This document shows positions 1 through 9,370 of a stretch of DNA of 64,000 nucleotides, piece after piece. Source of the DNA: Microbacterium schleiferi (lineage in GTDB: Bacteria; Actinomycetota; Actinomycetes; Actinomycetales; Microbacteriaceae); the NCBI RefSeq assembly GCF_020781975.1, contig NZ_JAJGNI010000006.1, positions 124,001 through 188,000 on the forward strand, read 5' to 3'. Numbering within the stretch: the first letter of the stretch is position 1; each line of letters begins with the position of its first letter. The position numbers and the translations under genes were made by a program. The notes beneath the pieces were generated by a model. That model ran no database searches. It worked only from the letters and a program-made list of their open reading frames with translations, and had not been told where the DNA came from.

Positions 1-1
1 A

Positions 2-490
2 CGCATCCGTGCCGCCGTCGACGCGCGTCGGGACGAGAACTTCCTCATCATGGCTCGCACCGACATCCGTGCCATCGAGGGACTGGATGCCGCGATCGAC
101 CGGGCCAAGGTTCTCGTGGATGCCGGCGCCGACGCGATCTTCCCCGAGGCGATGCGTAATCTCGGCGAGTTCGAGAGGATGCGTGCGGCGCTGGACGTGC
201 CGGTGCTCGCGAATATGACCGAGTTCGGCAAGAGCGAGCTGTTCTCGACCGAGCAGCTGCGCTCCGCCGGCATCAACATCGTCATCTGGCCGGTCTCGCT
301 GCTGCGCGTCGCCATGGGCTCGGCGGGGCGCGCACTCGACGAGCTGGATGCGAAGGGGCACCTGCGCGACAGGCTCGACGAGATGCAGCACCGCGCCGAC
401 CTCTACGACCTGATCGATTACGAGCAGTACAACCACTTCGACTCGAGCATCTTCAACTTCACTGTCTCTGCACCCATCACGAAGGAGTGA
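2..490 (+). CDS. prpB: 2-methylisocitrate lyase, 3' part
   Basis: This is the C-terminal part of a methylisocitrate lyase (isocitrate lyase/PEP mutase superfamily), which splits 2-methylisocitrate into pyruvate and succinate in the methylcitrate cycle. The frame is open from the window edge. The visible part has the family segment FLIMARTD, then DAGADAIFPEA and NMTEFGKSELF, and it ends ITKE-stop. The catalytic KKCGH loop and the N-terminus lie outside the window. The stop codon is two bases before the prpC start, so the genes are co-transcribed. In relatives prpD usually precedes prpB, but that part is not visible here. Confidence 0.95.
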   Translation, partial: RIRAAVDARRDENFLIMARTDIRAIEGLDAAIDRAKVLVDAGADAIFPEAMRNLGEFERMRAALDVPVLANMTEFGKSELFSTEQLRSAGINIVIWPVSLLRVAMGSAGRALDELDAKGHLRDRLDEMQHRADLYDLIDYEQYNHFDSSIFNFTVSAPITKE

Positions 491-492
491 GC

Positions 493-1683
493 ATGGCCGA
501 CACCGACATCAAGAAGGGGCTTGCCGGCGTCGTCGTCGACTACACGGCAGTCAGCAAGGTCAACCCCGACAGCAACAGCCTGCTCTACCGCGGATACCCG
601 GTTCAGGAGCTCGCCGCCACACAGCCTGTCGAAGCCGTCGCGCACCTGCTGTGGACCGGCGAGCTGCCCTCAGACGAGCAGCTTGCCACTCTGCGCAAGA
701 CGGAGCGCGAGAACCGCGCACTGCAGCCCGACGTGAGGGCCGCGATCGATCTCATCCCGCTCGATGCTCATCCGATGGATGAGGTGCGCACAGCCGTCAG
801 TGTCATCGGGGCGCGTGAGACCCGCGGCATCGTGAATGTCATGGACGCGGTGGGCACTCCGCAGCAGAACCTCGAGCGCAGCATCCGTCTCTTCGGCGAA
901 CTTCCGGCGATCGTCGCCTACGGGCAGCGGCGCCGCCACGGGCTCGAACCCGTCGATGCGCGCGACGAGCTGGATTACGCCGCGAACTTCCTCTGGCTCA
1001 CCTTCGGCGAAGAGGCCGACGACGTTGTCGTGGATGCGTTCAACCGGTCAATGATCCTCTACGCCGAGCACTCGTTCAACGCGTCGACATTCACGGCCCG
1101 CGTCATCACCTCGACCCTCAGCGACCTTTACTCCGCAGTGGTAGGTGCGATCGGCGCGTTGAAGGGACCCCTGCACGGTGGCGCGAACGAGGCAGTGCTG
1201 CACATCTTCGACGAGATCGGCTCGGCCGAGAACGTGTCAGCGTGGCTCGACACGGCTCTCGCCGAGAAGCGCAAGATCATGGGCTTCGGGCATCGCGTGT
1301 ACAAGCGCGGTGACTCGCGCGTTCCCACCATGAAGGCGGCGCTCGACACCCTTGTCGCCCACTACGACCGCCCGGATGTCGCAGCCCTCTACGACGCCCT
1401 CGAATCGGAGTTCGTGGCGCGTAAGGGCATCTACCCGAACCTCGACTACCCGTCGGGTCCGGCCTACAGCCTGATCGGCTTCGACACGCTGACCTTCACG
1501 CCGCTGTTCGTCGCGGCCCGCGTTGTGGGCTGGACCTCACACATCATGGAGCAGCAGGCCTCGAACGCGCTCATCCGGCCGCTGTCGGCCTACAACGGCC
1601 CCGATGAGCGCCACATCGAGGGCTACGTGCCCGACACCTCCGCGATCAACGTGCAAGAGCGCCCGGAGGAGGCCGCCGAGTGA
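493..1683 (+). CDS. prpC: 2-methylcitrate synthase / citrate synthase family
   Basis: Citrate synthase-fold enzyme of 396 residues that condenses propionyl-CoA with oxaloacetate. Catalytic segments are visible: LHGGANE (first His), GFGHRVYK (second His) and PNLDYPSG (Asp). I choose the ATG at 493 because AAGGAG at 482-487 lies five bases upstream; a GTG at 487 is in frame but sits on the ribosome site. Placement directly after prpB favours methylcitrate over citrate synthase. The last codons overlap the thiolase start by 4 bp (GTGA), which suggests translational coupling. Confidence 0.93.
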   Translation: MADTDIKKGLAGVVVDYTAVSKVNPDSNSLLYRGYPVQELAATQPVEAVAHLLWTGELPSDEQLATLRKTERENRALQPDVRAAIDLIPLDAHPMDEVRTAVSVIGARETRGIVNVMDAVGTPQQNLERSIRLFGELPAIVAYGQRRRHGLEPVDARDELDYAANFLWLTFGEEADDVVVDAFNRSMILYAEHSFNASTFTARVITSTLSDLYSAVVGAIGALKGPLHGGANEAVLHIFDEIGSAENVSAWLDTALAEKRKIMGFGHRVYKRGDSRVPTMKAALDTLVAHYDRPDVAALYDALESEFVARKGIYPNLDYPSGPAYSLIGFDTLTFTPLFVAARVVGWTSHIMEQQASNALIRPLSAYNGPDERHIEGYVPDTSAINVQERPEEAAE

Positions 1684-2855
1684 CCACCGCCGTCATCGTC
1701 GACGTCGTCCGGACGCCCTCCGGTCGGGGCAAGCCCGGAGGCGCGCTCTCCGGTGTGCATCCCGTCGACCTCGCAGCCGGCACGCTGACCGCGATCCTCG
1801 AGCGCAACGGGCTCGAGTCGCGCCAGATCGATGACGTCCTGATGGGGTGCGTCAGTCAGGTCGGCGACCAGGCCGCCAACATCGCTCGTCAGGCTGTTCT
1901 TGCGGCGGGCTTCGACGAGTCGGTGCCGGCCGCGACGATCGACCGGCAGTGCGGCTCGAGCCAGCAGGCTGTGCACTTCGCGGCCCACGGGATCATTGCC
2001 GGTGCCTATGACGTCGTGATCGCGGCGGGAGTCGAGTCGATGAGCCGCGTCCCGCTGGGCTCGGCTGGTGCCGGCGGTGCGGATGCCGACGGCATCCGTC
2101 GCCGCTACCCTGAGGGCCTCGTGAACCAGGGCGTCTCCGCGGAACTTATCGCGGCGCGGTGGGGCCTCGGACGAGATGAGCTCGACGCGTATGCTGCCCA
2201 GTCGCACCGACGGGCCGCCGAAGCCGCGGCGGCAGGCCGTTTCGCGGCTGACGTGCTGCCGGTCGTCACGCCGGGCGGGCTCGTGGACGCCGACGAGACG
2301 ATTCGAGCCGGCACGTCCGCCGAACAGCTGGCGAGCCTTGCGCCGGCGTTCCGCACACCGGAACTCGCCGAGCGCTTTCCCGACGTCGACTGGCGGATCA
2401 CCGCGGGAAACTCGTCGCCGCTGACGGATGCCGCCTCAGCAGCGCTCATTATGAGTGAGGAACGCGCGAATGCGCTGGGCCTGACGCCTCGCGCCCGCTT
2501 CCACGCCTTTGCCGTGGTCGGCGATGACCCGATCATGATGCTCACCGCACCGATCCCGGCAACCCGGAGGATCCTCGACCGGGCAGGGCTCACGATCGAT
2601 GACCTCGACGCCTACGAGGTGAACGAGGCTTTCGCGTCAGTACCACTTGCGTGGCAGCGGGAACTCGGCGCCGATCCCGACAAACTCAACCCGTGGGGCG
2701 GCGCGATCGCGCTCGGGCATGCGGTCGGCGCATCCGGAACCCGCCTGCTCGGGACCCTCCTGGCTTCGCTCGAACACAGCGGCGGACGCTACGGACTGCA
2801 GACGATGTGCGAAGGCGGCGGGATGGCGAACGCCACCATCATCGAGCGGCTGTAG
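1680..2855 (+). CDS. acetyl-CoA acetyltransferase (thiolase)
   Basis: Thiolase of 391 residues. It carries the active-site Cys91 in [18 protein letters not shown], the His motif in [12 protein letters not shown], and the C-terminal Cys in [10 protein letters not shown], so all catalytic elements are present. It starts at a GTG that overlaps the prpC stop. The likely role is thiolytic cleavage of 3-ketoacyl-CoA in fatty-acid or branched-chain degradation; the biosynthetic direction cannot be excluded. Its neighbours (prpBC upstream, enoyl-CoA hydratase and ETF downstream) fit a beta-oxidation and propionate unit. Confidence 0.92.
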   Translation: MTTAVIVDVVRTPSGRGKPGGALSGVHPVDLAAGTLTAILERNGLESRQIDDVLMGCVSQVGDQAANIARQAVLAAGFDESVPAATIDRQCGSSQQAVHFAAHGIIAGAYDVVIAAGVESMSRVPLGSAGAGGADADGIRRRYPEGLVNQGVSAELIAARWGLGRDELDAYAAQSHRRAAEAAAAGRFAADVLPVVTPGGLVDADETIRAGTSAEQLASLAPAFRTPELAERFPDVDWRITAGNSSPLTDAASAALIMSEERANALGLTPRARFHAFAVVGDDPIMMLTAPIPATRRILDRAGLTIDDLDAYEVNEAFASVPLAWQRELGADPDKLNPWGGAIALGHAVGASGTRLLGTLLASLEHSGGRYGLQTMCEGGGMANATIIERL

Positions 2856-2875
2856 CCAACCGACAATCGGTTGGC
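2855..2875 (+). terminator. short perfect hairpin after the thiolase stop
   Basis: GCCAACCGA (2855-2863) and TCGGTTGGC (2867-2875) form a 9-bp perfect stem with a CAA loop, beginning on the last base of the stop codon. No T-run follows, and the next gene is on the same strand, so it may be an attenuator or RNA-processing hairpin rather than a full terminator. Confidence 0.4.
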
Positions 2876-2947
2876 GACACCGCCTGTGGATTCGGCAGGA
2901 TCGATCCGGCCGGCACGCCCCAGCGACACCGAAGAAGGAGAGCGAAC

Positions 2948-3736
2948 GTGACCGAGAACACCGGTGATTTCCAGACGATCTTGGTCGACACGCGCGGTCG
3001 CGTGGGCTGGATCCAGCTGAACAGGCCCGAGGCGCTCAACGCCTTGAACTCAACCCTCGCGACCGAGCTCGGTGCCGCAGTGGCAGCCTTCGATGCCGAC
3101 GAAGAGATCGGATGCATCGTGCTGACCGGTTCGGAGCGCGCCTTTGCCGCGGGCGCCGACATTAAGGAGATGGCCGACAAGACGGTGCGCGACATGACAG
3201 TCGACAGCCCCTTTGTCGGCCTCGAGGCCCTTGGCCGGGCCCGCACACCGATCGTCGCCGCCGTTTCGGGCTTCGCACTCGGAGGCGGGTGCGAGCTCGC
3301 GATGAGTTGCGACATCATCCTCGCCGCCGACACCGCGAAGTTCGGGCAGCCGGAGATCACCCTGGGAGTCATTCCGGGCCTGGGCGGCACGCAGCGCCTG
3401 ACCCGCGCGATCGGCTATTACAAGGCCGCCGAGCTCGTTCTGACCGGGCGCATGATGGATGCCGTCGAGGCGGAGCGCGCCGGCCTGGTGTCCCGGATCG
3501 TTCCGGCCGAAGACCTCGCCGCCGAGGCTCTGGCGGTGGCGGAGTCGATCGCCGCGAAGTCGCTGCCGGTGGCGTACGCGGCCAAGGAAGCCCTGCGCGC
3601 CTCGCAGGAGAGCGGACTGGCCGAGGGGCTGAGGTTCGAGCGTCAGGCTTTTGCCGCACTGTTCGCCCTCGAAGACCAGAAGGAAGGGATGGCGGCTTTC
3701 CGCGAGAAGCGCGCCCCCCGATTCACCGGCCGGTGA
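2948..3736 (+). CDS. enoyl-CoA hydratase (crotonase family)
   Basis: Crotonase-fold protein of 262 residues. It hydrates trans-2-enoyl-CoA to 3-hydroxyacyl-CoA. The oxyanion-hole segment [10 protein letters not shown] and both catalytic glutamates ([11 protein letters not shown] and [12 protein letters not shown]) are present, as in true hydratases. An open frame extends upstream to 2651, but that part overlaps the thiolase; the GTG at 2948 is preceded by AAGGAG seven bases away and gives normal family length. The C-terminus KRAPRFTGR is typical. Confidence 0.93.
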   Translation: MTENTGDFQTILVDTRGRVGWIQLNRPEALNALNSTLATELGAAVAAFDADEEIGCIVLTGSERAFAAGADIKEMADKTVRDMTVDSPFVGLEALGRARTPIVAAVSGFALGGGCELAMSCDIILAADTAKFGQPEITLGVIPGLGGTQRLTRAIGYYKAAELVLTGRMMDAVEAERAGLVSRIVPAEDLAAEALAVAESIAAKSLPVAYAAKEALRASQESGLAEGLRFERQAFAALFALEDQKEGMAAFREKRAPRFTGR

Positions 3737-3775
3737 CCGATTCACCCGCACGGATTCGCCCCGGGCTGGCGACCC

Positions 3776-3781
3776 TAGACT
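3776..3781 (+). promoter_or_regulatory. candidate -10 box for etfBA
   Basis: TAGACT lies 22 bases before the etfB start and is followed by the strong ribosome site AAGGAGG (3791-3797). No clear -35 box is visible. It suggests etfBA has its own promoter as well as readthrough. Confidence 0.45.
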
Positions 3782-3803
3782 CGATGCAAGAAGGAGGAGC
3801 GCG

Positions 3804-4580
3804 ATGAGGATTCTCGTCCTGGTGAAAGAGGTCCCCGACACGTGGGGGGATCGAGTACTGAATCTCGAGACGGGACTGGCCGATCGAGGCGCAAGCGACG
3901 CCGTCATCGACGAGATCGGTGAGCGTTCGCTCGAGGTCGCGCTCTCGTACGCGGACGCCAACCCTGGCACCGAGGTCGTCGTCGTGATGATGGCGCCGGA
4001 GTCGGCATCCGGATCGGTGCGCAAGGCGCTCGCCATGGGCGCAGCATCCGCCGTGCACGTCGTCGATGACGCGCTGCTGGGTGCCGATCTGGGGCTCACT
4101 GCACAGACCCTGGCCGCCGCGATCTCACGGGCCGGGTTCGACCTCGTGATCACGGGAAACCAGTCCACCGACGGATCGGGTGGGGTCATGGCGGCGATGC
4201 TCGCCGAACTGCTGGATGTGCCGAGCATCACGAGCATGAACTCCGTGACCATCACCGAATCTGAGGTCTCGGGTGAGCGGTCGGTCGACGGTGGGTCGAT
4301 GACGGCATCCGCTGCTCTTCCCGCCGTGATCTCGATCACCGAACGGCTGCCCGATGCGCGGTTCCCGAACTTCAAGGGGATCATGGCGGCCAAGAAAAAG
4401 CCGGTCGACACGGTCTCACTCGCTGACCTCGGCGTCACCGCCGATGACCCGGATGCTGCTCGCTCGATCATGATCGCGGTGGCGCAGAAGCCGCCGCGGG
4501 CGGCGGGCGTGAAGGTCGTCGACGAGGGCGATGCGGGCGTGAAGCTCGCCGAGTTCCTGATCTCGAACCGGTTGGTCTAA
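3804..4580 (+). CDS. etfB: electron transfer flavoprotein beta subunit
   Basis: 258-residue FixA/EtfB protein. It starts [14 protein letters not shown] and contains the AMP-binding style segment [12 protein letters not shown] and the family signature [21 protein letters not shown]. With EtfA it accepts electrons from acyl-CoA dehydrogenases and passes them to the quinone pool through an ETF:quinone oxidoreductase. The upstream in-frame extension to 3651 is rejected because AAGGAGG sits just before the ATG at 3804. It lies 7 bp upstream of etfA. Confidence 0.95.
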   Translation: MRILVLVKEVPDTWGDRVLNLETGLADRGASDAVIDEIGERSLEVALSYADANPGTEVVVVMMAPESASGSVRKALAMGAASAVHVVDDALLGADLGLTAQTLAAAISRAGFDLVITGNQSTDGSGGVMAAMLAELLDVPSITSMNSVTITESEVSGERSVDGGSMTASAALPAVISITERLPDARFPNFKGIMAAKKKPVDTVSLADLGVTADDPDAARSIMIAVAQKPPRAAGVKVVDEGDAGVKLAEFLISNRLV

Positions 4581-4587
4581 GGGGCAG

Positions 4588-5571
4588 ATGATGGTGGATA
4601 TTGCAGCTGATGCTGTTCTGGTCGTTCTCGATGTCACGCCCGGTGGCACGCTCGCCCCAAGCGCCGCGGGCCTGCTGGGTGCTGCGGCCGGCGTGGGAAC
4701 CCCCGTCGCTCTGATCGTCGGCGAGCACGCCGAGACCCTCGCGCCCACGGCCGCTGAACTGGGCGCCACGCTGGTGCTCACCGCCACGCCAGAGGGCCAA
4801 GGGGAGGCGCTGGGTGTGCCGGCGACGGATGCGGTGGCTGCCGCCGCGGCGCTCGTGAATCCGGATGCGGTGCTGCTGTCGCACTCGATCGAGTCGCGCG
4901 AGACCGCGGGCCGGTACGCTGCCCGGTCGCGCTCGGCGCTGTGCGTGGATGCCGTCGGCGTGACCCGCGACGACGAAGGAATCGTGGCTCACCATTCCGT
5001 CTACGGCGGCGCATACAACGTCGAGGCAGCGGCTACCTTCGGTGCTCCCGTCATCACGGTGCGCCAGGGCTCGATCGATGCGCGAGCGGAGGCTCAGCCG
5101 CTTGTCGCCGAGAAGCTCGAGGTGGCGGCATCCGGTCGCAAGGCGGCGACCGTCGGGTCGGTCGAAGAGGTCGTCGTGACCTCGGCGCGGCCTGAGCTGC
5201 GTGGCGCCGCCAAGGTCGTCTCGGGCGGGCGTGGCCTCGGCTCGGAGGAGAAGTTCGCTCTCGTCGAGGAACTCGCCGACGTGCTCGGTGCCGCCGTCGG
5301 CGCGTCGCGTGCTGCGGTCGACGCCGGCTACATCGCCCAGTCCGCGCAGGTCGGTCAGACCGGTGTCTCGGTTGCTCCGCAGCTGTATGTCGCGCTCGGC
5401 ATCTCCGGAGCGATCCAGCACAAGGCCGGCATGCAGACGGCCAAGACGATCGTCGCGATCAACAAGGATGCCGACGCCCCGATCTTCGAGATCGCCGATT
5501 TCGGCGTCGTCGGAGACCTCTTCACCGTCGTGCCGCAGTTGATCGAGACGCTGCAGGCGAAGAAGGCCTGA
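4588..5571 (+). CDS. etfA: electron transfer flavoprotein alpha subunit
   Basis: FixB/EtfA protein of 327 residues with an N-terminal alpha/beta domain and the C-terminal FAD-binding domain. FAD-site segments are clear: [40 protein letters not shown] and [17 protein letters not shown]. It forms the heterodimer with EtfB. Two ATG codons (4588 and 4591) are possible starts behind AAGGGGC. It ends 4 bp before the cytochrome b-like gene, so the three genes probably form one transcript. Confidence 0.95.
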   Translation: MMVDIAADAVLVVLDVTPGGTLAPSAAGLLGAAAGVGTPVALIVGEHAETLAPTAAELGATLVLTATPEGQGEALGVPATDAVAAAAALVNPDAVLLSHSIESRETAGRYAARSRSALCVDAVGVTRDDEGIVAHHSVYGGAYNVEAAATFGAPVITVRQGSIDARAEAQPLVAEKLEVAASGRKAATVGSVEEVVVTSARPELRGAAKVVSGGRGLGSEEKFALVEELADVLGAAVGASRAAVDAGYIAQSAQVGQTGVSVAPQLYVALGISGAIQHKAGMQTAKTIVAINKDADAPIFEIADFGVVGDLFTVVPQLIETLQAKKA

Positions 5572-5575
5572 GCCC

Positions 5576-7312
5576 ATGGCGACCTACGCGCGCACCCTGC
5601 GGCGCGGGCTGCCCCGCATCCCGGGCGGCGACCCCTGGCCGCCCGCCGGAGAGACGCCCGGCGGGGCGGCCGCGGAGTCCGCGGAAGCCCCCGCACCCTC
5701 CGCGGCCACGCCGGCTGCGGCATCCGTGCCTGCCGGCGGCTCACACGAGAGCGGCAGTTCTGCGCAGGAGCTGCGGGAAGATGCACAGCAGTCGCACGAA
5801 ACTGCCGCACCCGCCGGAGGGGTAGCGGCGACGGATGCCGCCGCAGTCGCGCCGGCTTCACGGGCTGTGCGCCGGGGTCTGCCCCGCGTCCCCGGCGGCG
5901 AGCCGTGGCCGCCGGCCGCGCCGTCCCCCGAGCGCGGCACTTCTGTGCAAGCGCTGCGGGAAGATGCACAGCAGTCGCACGAAACTGCAGCACACACGGG
6001 AGTGACCGCCACGGCGGTGACGGATGCGGCATCCGGCGCCCCCGAGTCTCGCTTGCCGCAACACGCCGCGTCGGCGACGGACGAAGCGCGGTTTGCGGCA
6101 AACGAAGGTGCCGCGCGCCCCGTACGTCGGGGCCTGCCTCGTGTTCCGGGTGGCGAGCCGTGGCCGACCGCCGAGATGGTCGCGGCGATTGCAGCATCCA
6201 GCGCCGAGGCTCGGTTGCCCGAAAACGCCGGCTCCGACGACGACGCACGGCGTGTTGCGGCAAGCGAGGCGCACCCGGATGCCGCCCCTGCCGAGACCTC
6301 AGTGGTCAGTGCTCCGGCACATGACGTCAGCGTGCCGCTCCCGTTCACGCCGACGGTCTGGGAGGGGGCATCAGCCCGCACGCGCCCCGCGCCGCGGCCA
6401 GAGCCCGCCCGCGTCGGCCCGTTCACACGCACGCAGTGGGCAGGCGCCGTCATCGTGGGCGGCCTCGGGCTGCTCTTCGCTGCGGGCATGGCGGTGCTTG
6501 CGGTGCGCTGGCTGCTCTCGCTTGATGGGATGCAGGACTTCCTTACGACCTACCCCGGCGAGTACCACCTGCCCGAGGGAGCTCCCGTCGGCTTCCCGGC
6601 GTGGCTCGGATGGCAGCACTTCTTCAACGTGTTCCTCATGGTGCTGATCATCCGGTCGGGTCTCACGATCCGCACCGAGAAGCGCCCGAGCGTGTTCTGG
6701 GCGCCGCGGAACAAGCCCAAGGGCAAGGTCAGCCTGACGATCTGGTTCCACCAAGCCCTCGACATCCTGTGGATCGTGAACGGCCTCATCTTCGTGGTAC
6801 TGCTGTTCGTCACGGGACAGTGGATGCGGATCGTTCCCACGAGCTGGGAAGTGTTCCCCAATGCCCTGTCGGCGGCGCTGCAGTACGTATCGCTGGATTG
6901 GCCGACCGAGAACGGATGGGTCAACTACAACTCACTGCAGCAACTCGCCTACTTCACGACGGTGTTCATCGCGGCTCCGCTGGCGATCATCACCGGCGTG
7001 CGGATGAGCGGGATCTGGCCGAAGAACGCGAAGGCGCTGAACCGGGCCTACCCGGTCGAGTGGGCACGCACGGTGCACTTCCCCGTGATGCTGTACTTCG
7101 TCGCGTTCATCATCGTCCACGTCATCCTGGTCTTTGCGACCGGGGCCCTGCGCAACCTCAACCACATGTACGCAGCCACTGACGCCGAGAACTGGGTCGG
7201 TTTCTGGCTGTTCGTCCTGTCGATGATCGTGATTGCGGCAGCGTGGGTTGCGGCGCGCCCTCTCGTGCTGGCTCCGATCGCGCGCCTGTTCGGCACGGTG
7301 TCCAGCCGCTGA
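5576..7312 (+). CDS. cytochrome b/b6 (b561-like) membrane protein with repeat-rich N-terminal tail
   Basis: A 578-residue protein in two parts. Residues 1 to about 280 are a low-complexity Ala/Pro/Glu tail with three copies of the motif RRGLPR(I/V)PGG(D/E)PWP. The C-terminal half is a multi-spanning membrane domain resembling di-haem cytochrome b561 or formate dehydrogenase gamma subunits, with histidines in [27 protein letters not shown] and IIVHVILV as likely haem ligands. Placement 4 bp after etfA suggests a role in moving electrons to or from the membrane, but this is inference. Four palindromic DNA elements are embedded in frame in the tail and are listed separately. Its start is the ATG at 5576. 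Confidence 0.75.
   Translation: MATYARTLRRGLPRIPGGDPWPPAGETPGGAAAESAEAPAPSAATPAAASVPAGGSHESGSSAQELREDAQQSHETAAPAGGVAATDAAAVAPASRAVRRGLPRVPGGEPWPPAAPSPERGTSVQALREDAQQSHETAAHTGVTATAVTDAASGAPESRLPQHAASATDEARFAANEGAARPVRRGLPRVPGGEPWPTAEMVAAIAASSAEARLPENAGSDDDARRVAASEAHPDAAPAETSVVSAPAHDVSVPLPFTPTVWEGASARTRPAPRPEPARVGPFTRTQWAGAVIVGGLGLLFAAGMAVLAVRWLLSLDGMQDFLTTYPGEYHLPEGAPVGFPAWLGWQHFFNVFLMVLIIRSGLTIRTEKRPSVFWAPRNKPKGKVSLTIWFHQALDILWIVNGLIFVVLLFVTGQWMRIVPTSWEVFPNALSAALQYVSLDWPTENGWVNYNSLQQLAYFTTVFIAAPLAIITGVRMSGIWPKNAKALNRAYPVEWARTVHFPVMLYFVAFIIVHVILVFATGALRNLNHMYAATDAENWVGFWLFVLSMIVIAAAWVAARPLVLAPIARLFGTVSSR
5751..5808 (+). repeat. palindromic element A, copy 1 (inside a coding region)
   Basis: A 58-bp imperfect palindrome with outer arms GCGGCAGTT and AACTGCCGC. 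Bases 5770-5805 are identical to 5953-5988 in copy 2. Both copies are read in the same frame as [12 protein letters not shown]. Confidence 0.75.
5934..5991 (+). repeat. palindromic element A, copy 2 (inside a coding region)
   Basis: Second 58-bp copy of element A, in the same orientation and frame as copy 1. It shares an uninterrupted 36-bp identical block (5953-5988) and follows the second [10 protein letters not shown] motif just as copy 1 follows the first. Its left arm is more diverged. Confidence 0.75.
6048..6106 (+). repeat. palindromic element B, copy 1 (inside a coding region)
   Basis: A 59-bp imperfect palindrome with arms TCGCTTGCCGCAA (6049-6061) and its near-complement ending at 6105. 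It lies just before the third [10 protein letters not shown] motif. Confidence 0.72.
6210..6268 (-). repeat. palindromic element B, copy 2, opposite orientation
   Basis: A 59-bp element whose right arm (6248-6268) is the exact reverse complement of 21 bases in copy 1 (6048-6068). It is therefore the same element inserted in the other direction, just after the third [10 protein letters not shown] motif, and it keeps the reading frame. Confidence 0.72.
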
Positions 7313-7427
7313 CGGGGGCGGGTTCGGGCGGCATCCGTCAGGACCCGGCGAGCCCGGCCGGATGTCGGGGGTTATCCCCCCGTGATTCGACCGGCTGGCA
7401 GGGACGCGGAAAGCGGATGCCGGAACC

Positions 7428-7433
7428 TACCGT
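7428..7433 (+). promoter_or_regulatory. -10 box, leaderless type, for the sensor kinase
   Basis: TACCGT is exactly six bases before the ATG at 7440, the spacing seen at many genes in this window. The first transcribed base would fall on or next to the start codon. Confidence 0.6.
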
Positions 7434-7439
7434 GGAGGC

Positions 7440-8705
7440 ATGACGACAACGTATTCGCCACCTCGGCCCGTCGCGACGCCCGCGCGCGTGGCTGGCGCGA
7501 TCGCCCAGCTCGCCGCGCTCGGTGTGATCGGCCCCGGGGTGTTCGCCATTCTCATGACGCTTCTGGGTCTCGGCCTCGGGCTTCTGCCCGTGATCGGGAT
7601 CGGGCTCCTCTTCCTGCTGGCCTTCGTGTACGTGCTGTTCGCGCTGAGTTGGCTCGAGAACGCGCGCATCGACGGGCTCTACCGCTTCGGACTTCCTGCG
7701 CGTCGCCCCCGCCGCAGCCCCAAGCCGGGATTCGGTGGCTTCCTCCACACGATTTGGCTGCAGTTCATCGACCCGGGCATGTGGCGCGCTGTGGCAAACG
7801 GCGCGATCGCCACCATCCTCGGCTGGATCGTGCTGAGCCTCGTCGGCGTCACGGCATCCGGTGTCGCGCTCGCGTTCTCGCCCCTGTACGCCGGAACAGC
7901 GGATGCCGTTCGCCTCGGCAGCACGTGGATCGATGTGTCCACGGCGTGGGCGGTCCCGGTCGGCATCGTCGTGTCGCTGCTGGCGCTGGCGACCATCGTG
8001 GGTCTTGCCATCTTGCACGGTGTGCTGGCCCGCGCGATCATGATCCCCTCGCGGGAAGCGCTTCTGGCTGAGCAGGCCCGGCAGTCCCAGGCGCAGCGTG
8101 CCGGGGCTGTGCGCGCCGCCGACGTCGAGCGCACCCGGATCGAACGTGACCTCCACGATGGCGTGCAGCCGCGGCTCGTGTCGGTGGGGATGACCCTGGG
8201 GCTGGCGCAGCAGAAGATCGACTCCGATCCCGCAGCCGCGAAGGAACTCATCTCCGAGGCCCACACGTCGACGAAGGCGGCGATCACGGAACTGCGGCAG
8301 CTGGCGCGCGGCATCCACACCTCCGTGCTCGACGACCGCGGACTGGATGCTGCGCTATCCGCCCTGGCTGCCCGGTCGCCCGTGCCCGTTGTGCTCGACG
8401 TGAGGATCACCGAGCGCTGCGCACCGACAGCGGAGGCCGCCGCCTACTTCGTGATCGCGGAAGCGCTCACCAACGCGGCAAAGCACTCGCGTGCGACCGA
8501 AGCGCGGGTGCTGGTGCGCCAGCGCGAGGGAGGAGTGCTCTGGGCCCGCGTCGAAGACAACGGCATCGGCGGTGCCCAGGTCATTCCCGGCGGGGGACTG
8601 GACGGCATTTCGAACCGTGCGCTCGGCGCCGGCGGCACCTTCTCCGTTGACAGTCCCGTCGGCGGCCCGACGACCGTGGAAGTGAGCCTGCCATGCGCAT
8701 CGTGA
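7440..8705 (+). CDS. two-component sensor histidine kinase (NarL/DesK type)
   Basis: 421-residue membrane sensor. The N-terminal half has four to five hydrophobic segments resembling the PF13796 sensor domain. A HisKA_3 dimerisation helix follows, with phospho-acceptor His239 in ERDLHDGVQPRL, then a HATPase_c domain (NAAKHSRAT, VEDNGIGG, GGGLDGI). It phosphorylates the response regulator encoded next, whose start overlaps its end by 13 bp. The ligand is unknown. Homologous systems often sense cell-envelope stress, and the downstream DUF4097 protein is a plausible target or accessory. Confidence 0.92.
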   Translation: MTTTYSPPRPVATPARVAGAIAQLAALGVIGPGVFAILMTLLGLGLGLLPVIGIGLLFLLAFVYVLFALSWLENARIDGLYRFGLPARRPRRSPKPGFGGFLHTIWLQFIDPGMWRAVANGAIATILGWIVLSLVGVTASGVALAFSPLYAGTADAVRLGSTWIDVSTAWAVPVGIVVSLLALATIVGLAILHGVLARAIMIPSREALLAEQARQSQAQRAGAVRAADVERTRIERDLHDGVQPRLVSVGMTLGLAQQKIDSDPAAAKELISEAHTSTKAAITELRQLARGIHTSVLDDRGLDAALSALAARSPVPVVLDVRITERCAPTAEAAAYFVIAEALTNAAKHSRATEARVLVRQREGGVLWARVEDNGIGGAQVIPGGGLDGISNRALGAGGTFSVDSPVGGPTTVEVSLPCAS

Positions 8706-9370
8706 TCTGCGAAGACTCCGTCCTGCTGCGGGAGGGTCTGGTCCGCCTGCTCGAGGATGCCGGGCACGAGGTGGTCGCCGCTCTCGGCGACACCGACGGC
8801 CTGACCGACGCGGTAGCTGACCTCGACCCTCAGCTGTGCATCCTGGACGTTCGCCTTCCCCCGACCCGCACCGATGAAGGCATCCGTGCTGCAGTCAGCC
8901 TTCGCGCGTCGCGCCCCGATCTTCCCGTCCTGGTGCTCTCGCAGTATGTGGAGGAACGGTACGCGAGCGAGCTCATCGCCGGACGCGGCGGCGCCCTCGG
9001 CTATCTGCTGAAAGACCGGGTAGCCGACGTGGCCGAGTTCCTCGAGTCCGTCGACGACATCGCGGCAGGAGGGACTGTCTTCGACCCCGAGGTCGTCGCC
9101 CAGTTGCTGGGCAGGCGAGCCCGGGATGAGCGGATGCAGCGGCTGACCGACCGCGAGGCCACGGTGCTCGCACTCATCGCCGAAGGCAAGTCCAACCAGG
9201 CCATCGGGCGCACCCTCCACATCAGCGAGGGCAGCGTCGAAAAACACATCACGGCGGTCTTCCAGAAGCTCGAACTCGAGCAGGACGACTCCGGCAACCG
9301 GCGGGTGCTCGCGGCCCTCGCCCACATCGCTCACGGCGGGATGCCGCCCCAGACGGGAGAATTGTCATGA
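8693..9370 (+). CDS. LuxR-family response regulator
   Basis: 225-residue NarL-type regulator. The receiver domain has the acidic pair (CEDS), the phospho-acceptor Asp52 in CILDVRLPP and a conserved Lys in YLLKDRV. A C-terminal LuxR helix-turn-helix follows (LTDREATVLALIAEGKSNQA, ISEGSVEKHI). It is translationally coupled to the kinase upstream (13-bp overlap) and to the DUF4097 gene downstream (4-bp overlap), so all three form one operon. Confidence 0.94.
   Translation: MRIVICEDSVLLREGLVRLLEDAGHEVVAALGDTDGLTDAVADLDPQLCILDVRLPPTRTDEGIRAAVSLRASRPDLPVLVLSQYVEERYASELIAGRGGALGYLLKDRVADVAEFLESVDDIAAGGTVFDPEVVAQLLGRRARDERMQRLTDREATVLALIAEGKSNQAIGRTLHISEGSVEKHITAVFQKLELEQDDSGNRRVLAALAHIAHGGMPPQTGELS

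Noticed and set aside
3050..4471. Long open frame on the minus strand (473 codons)
   Set aside because: It runs through the enoyl-CoA hydratase and etfB genes, whose protein matches are clear. Its own translation is Arg/Ser-rich and matches no family. It is a shadow frame of high-GC DNA.
7366..7381. Terminator after the cytochrome b-like gene
   Set aside because: Only a 5-bp GGGGG/CCCCC stem with loop TTAT; too weak to call.
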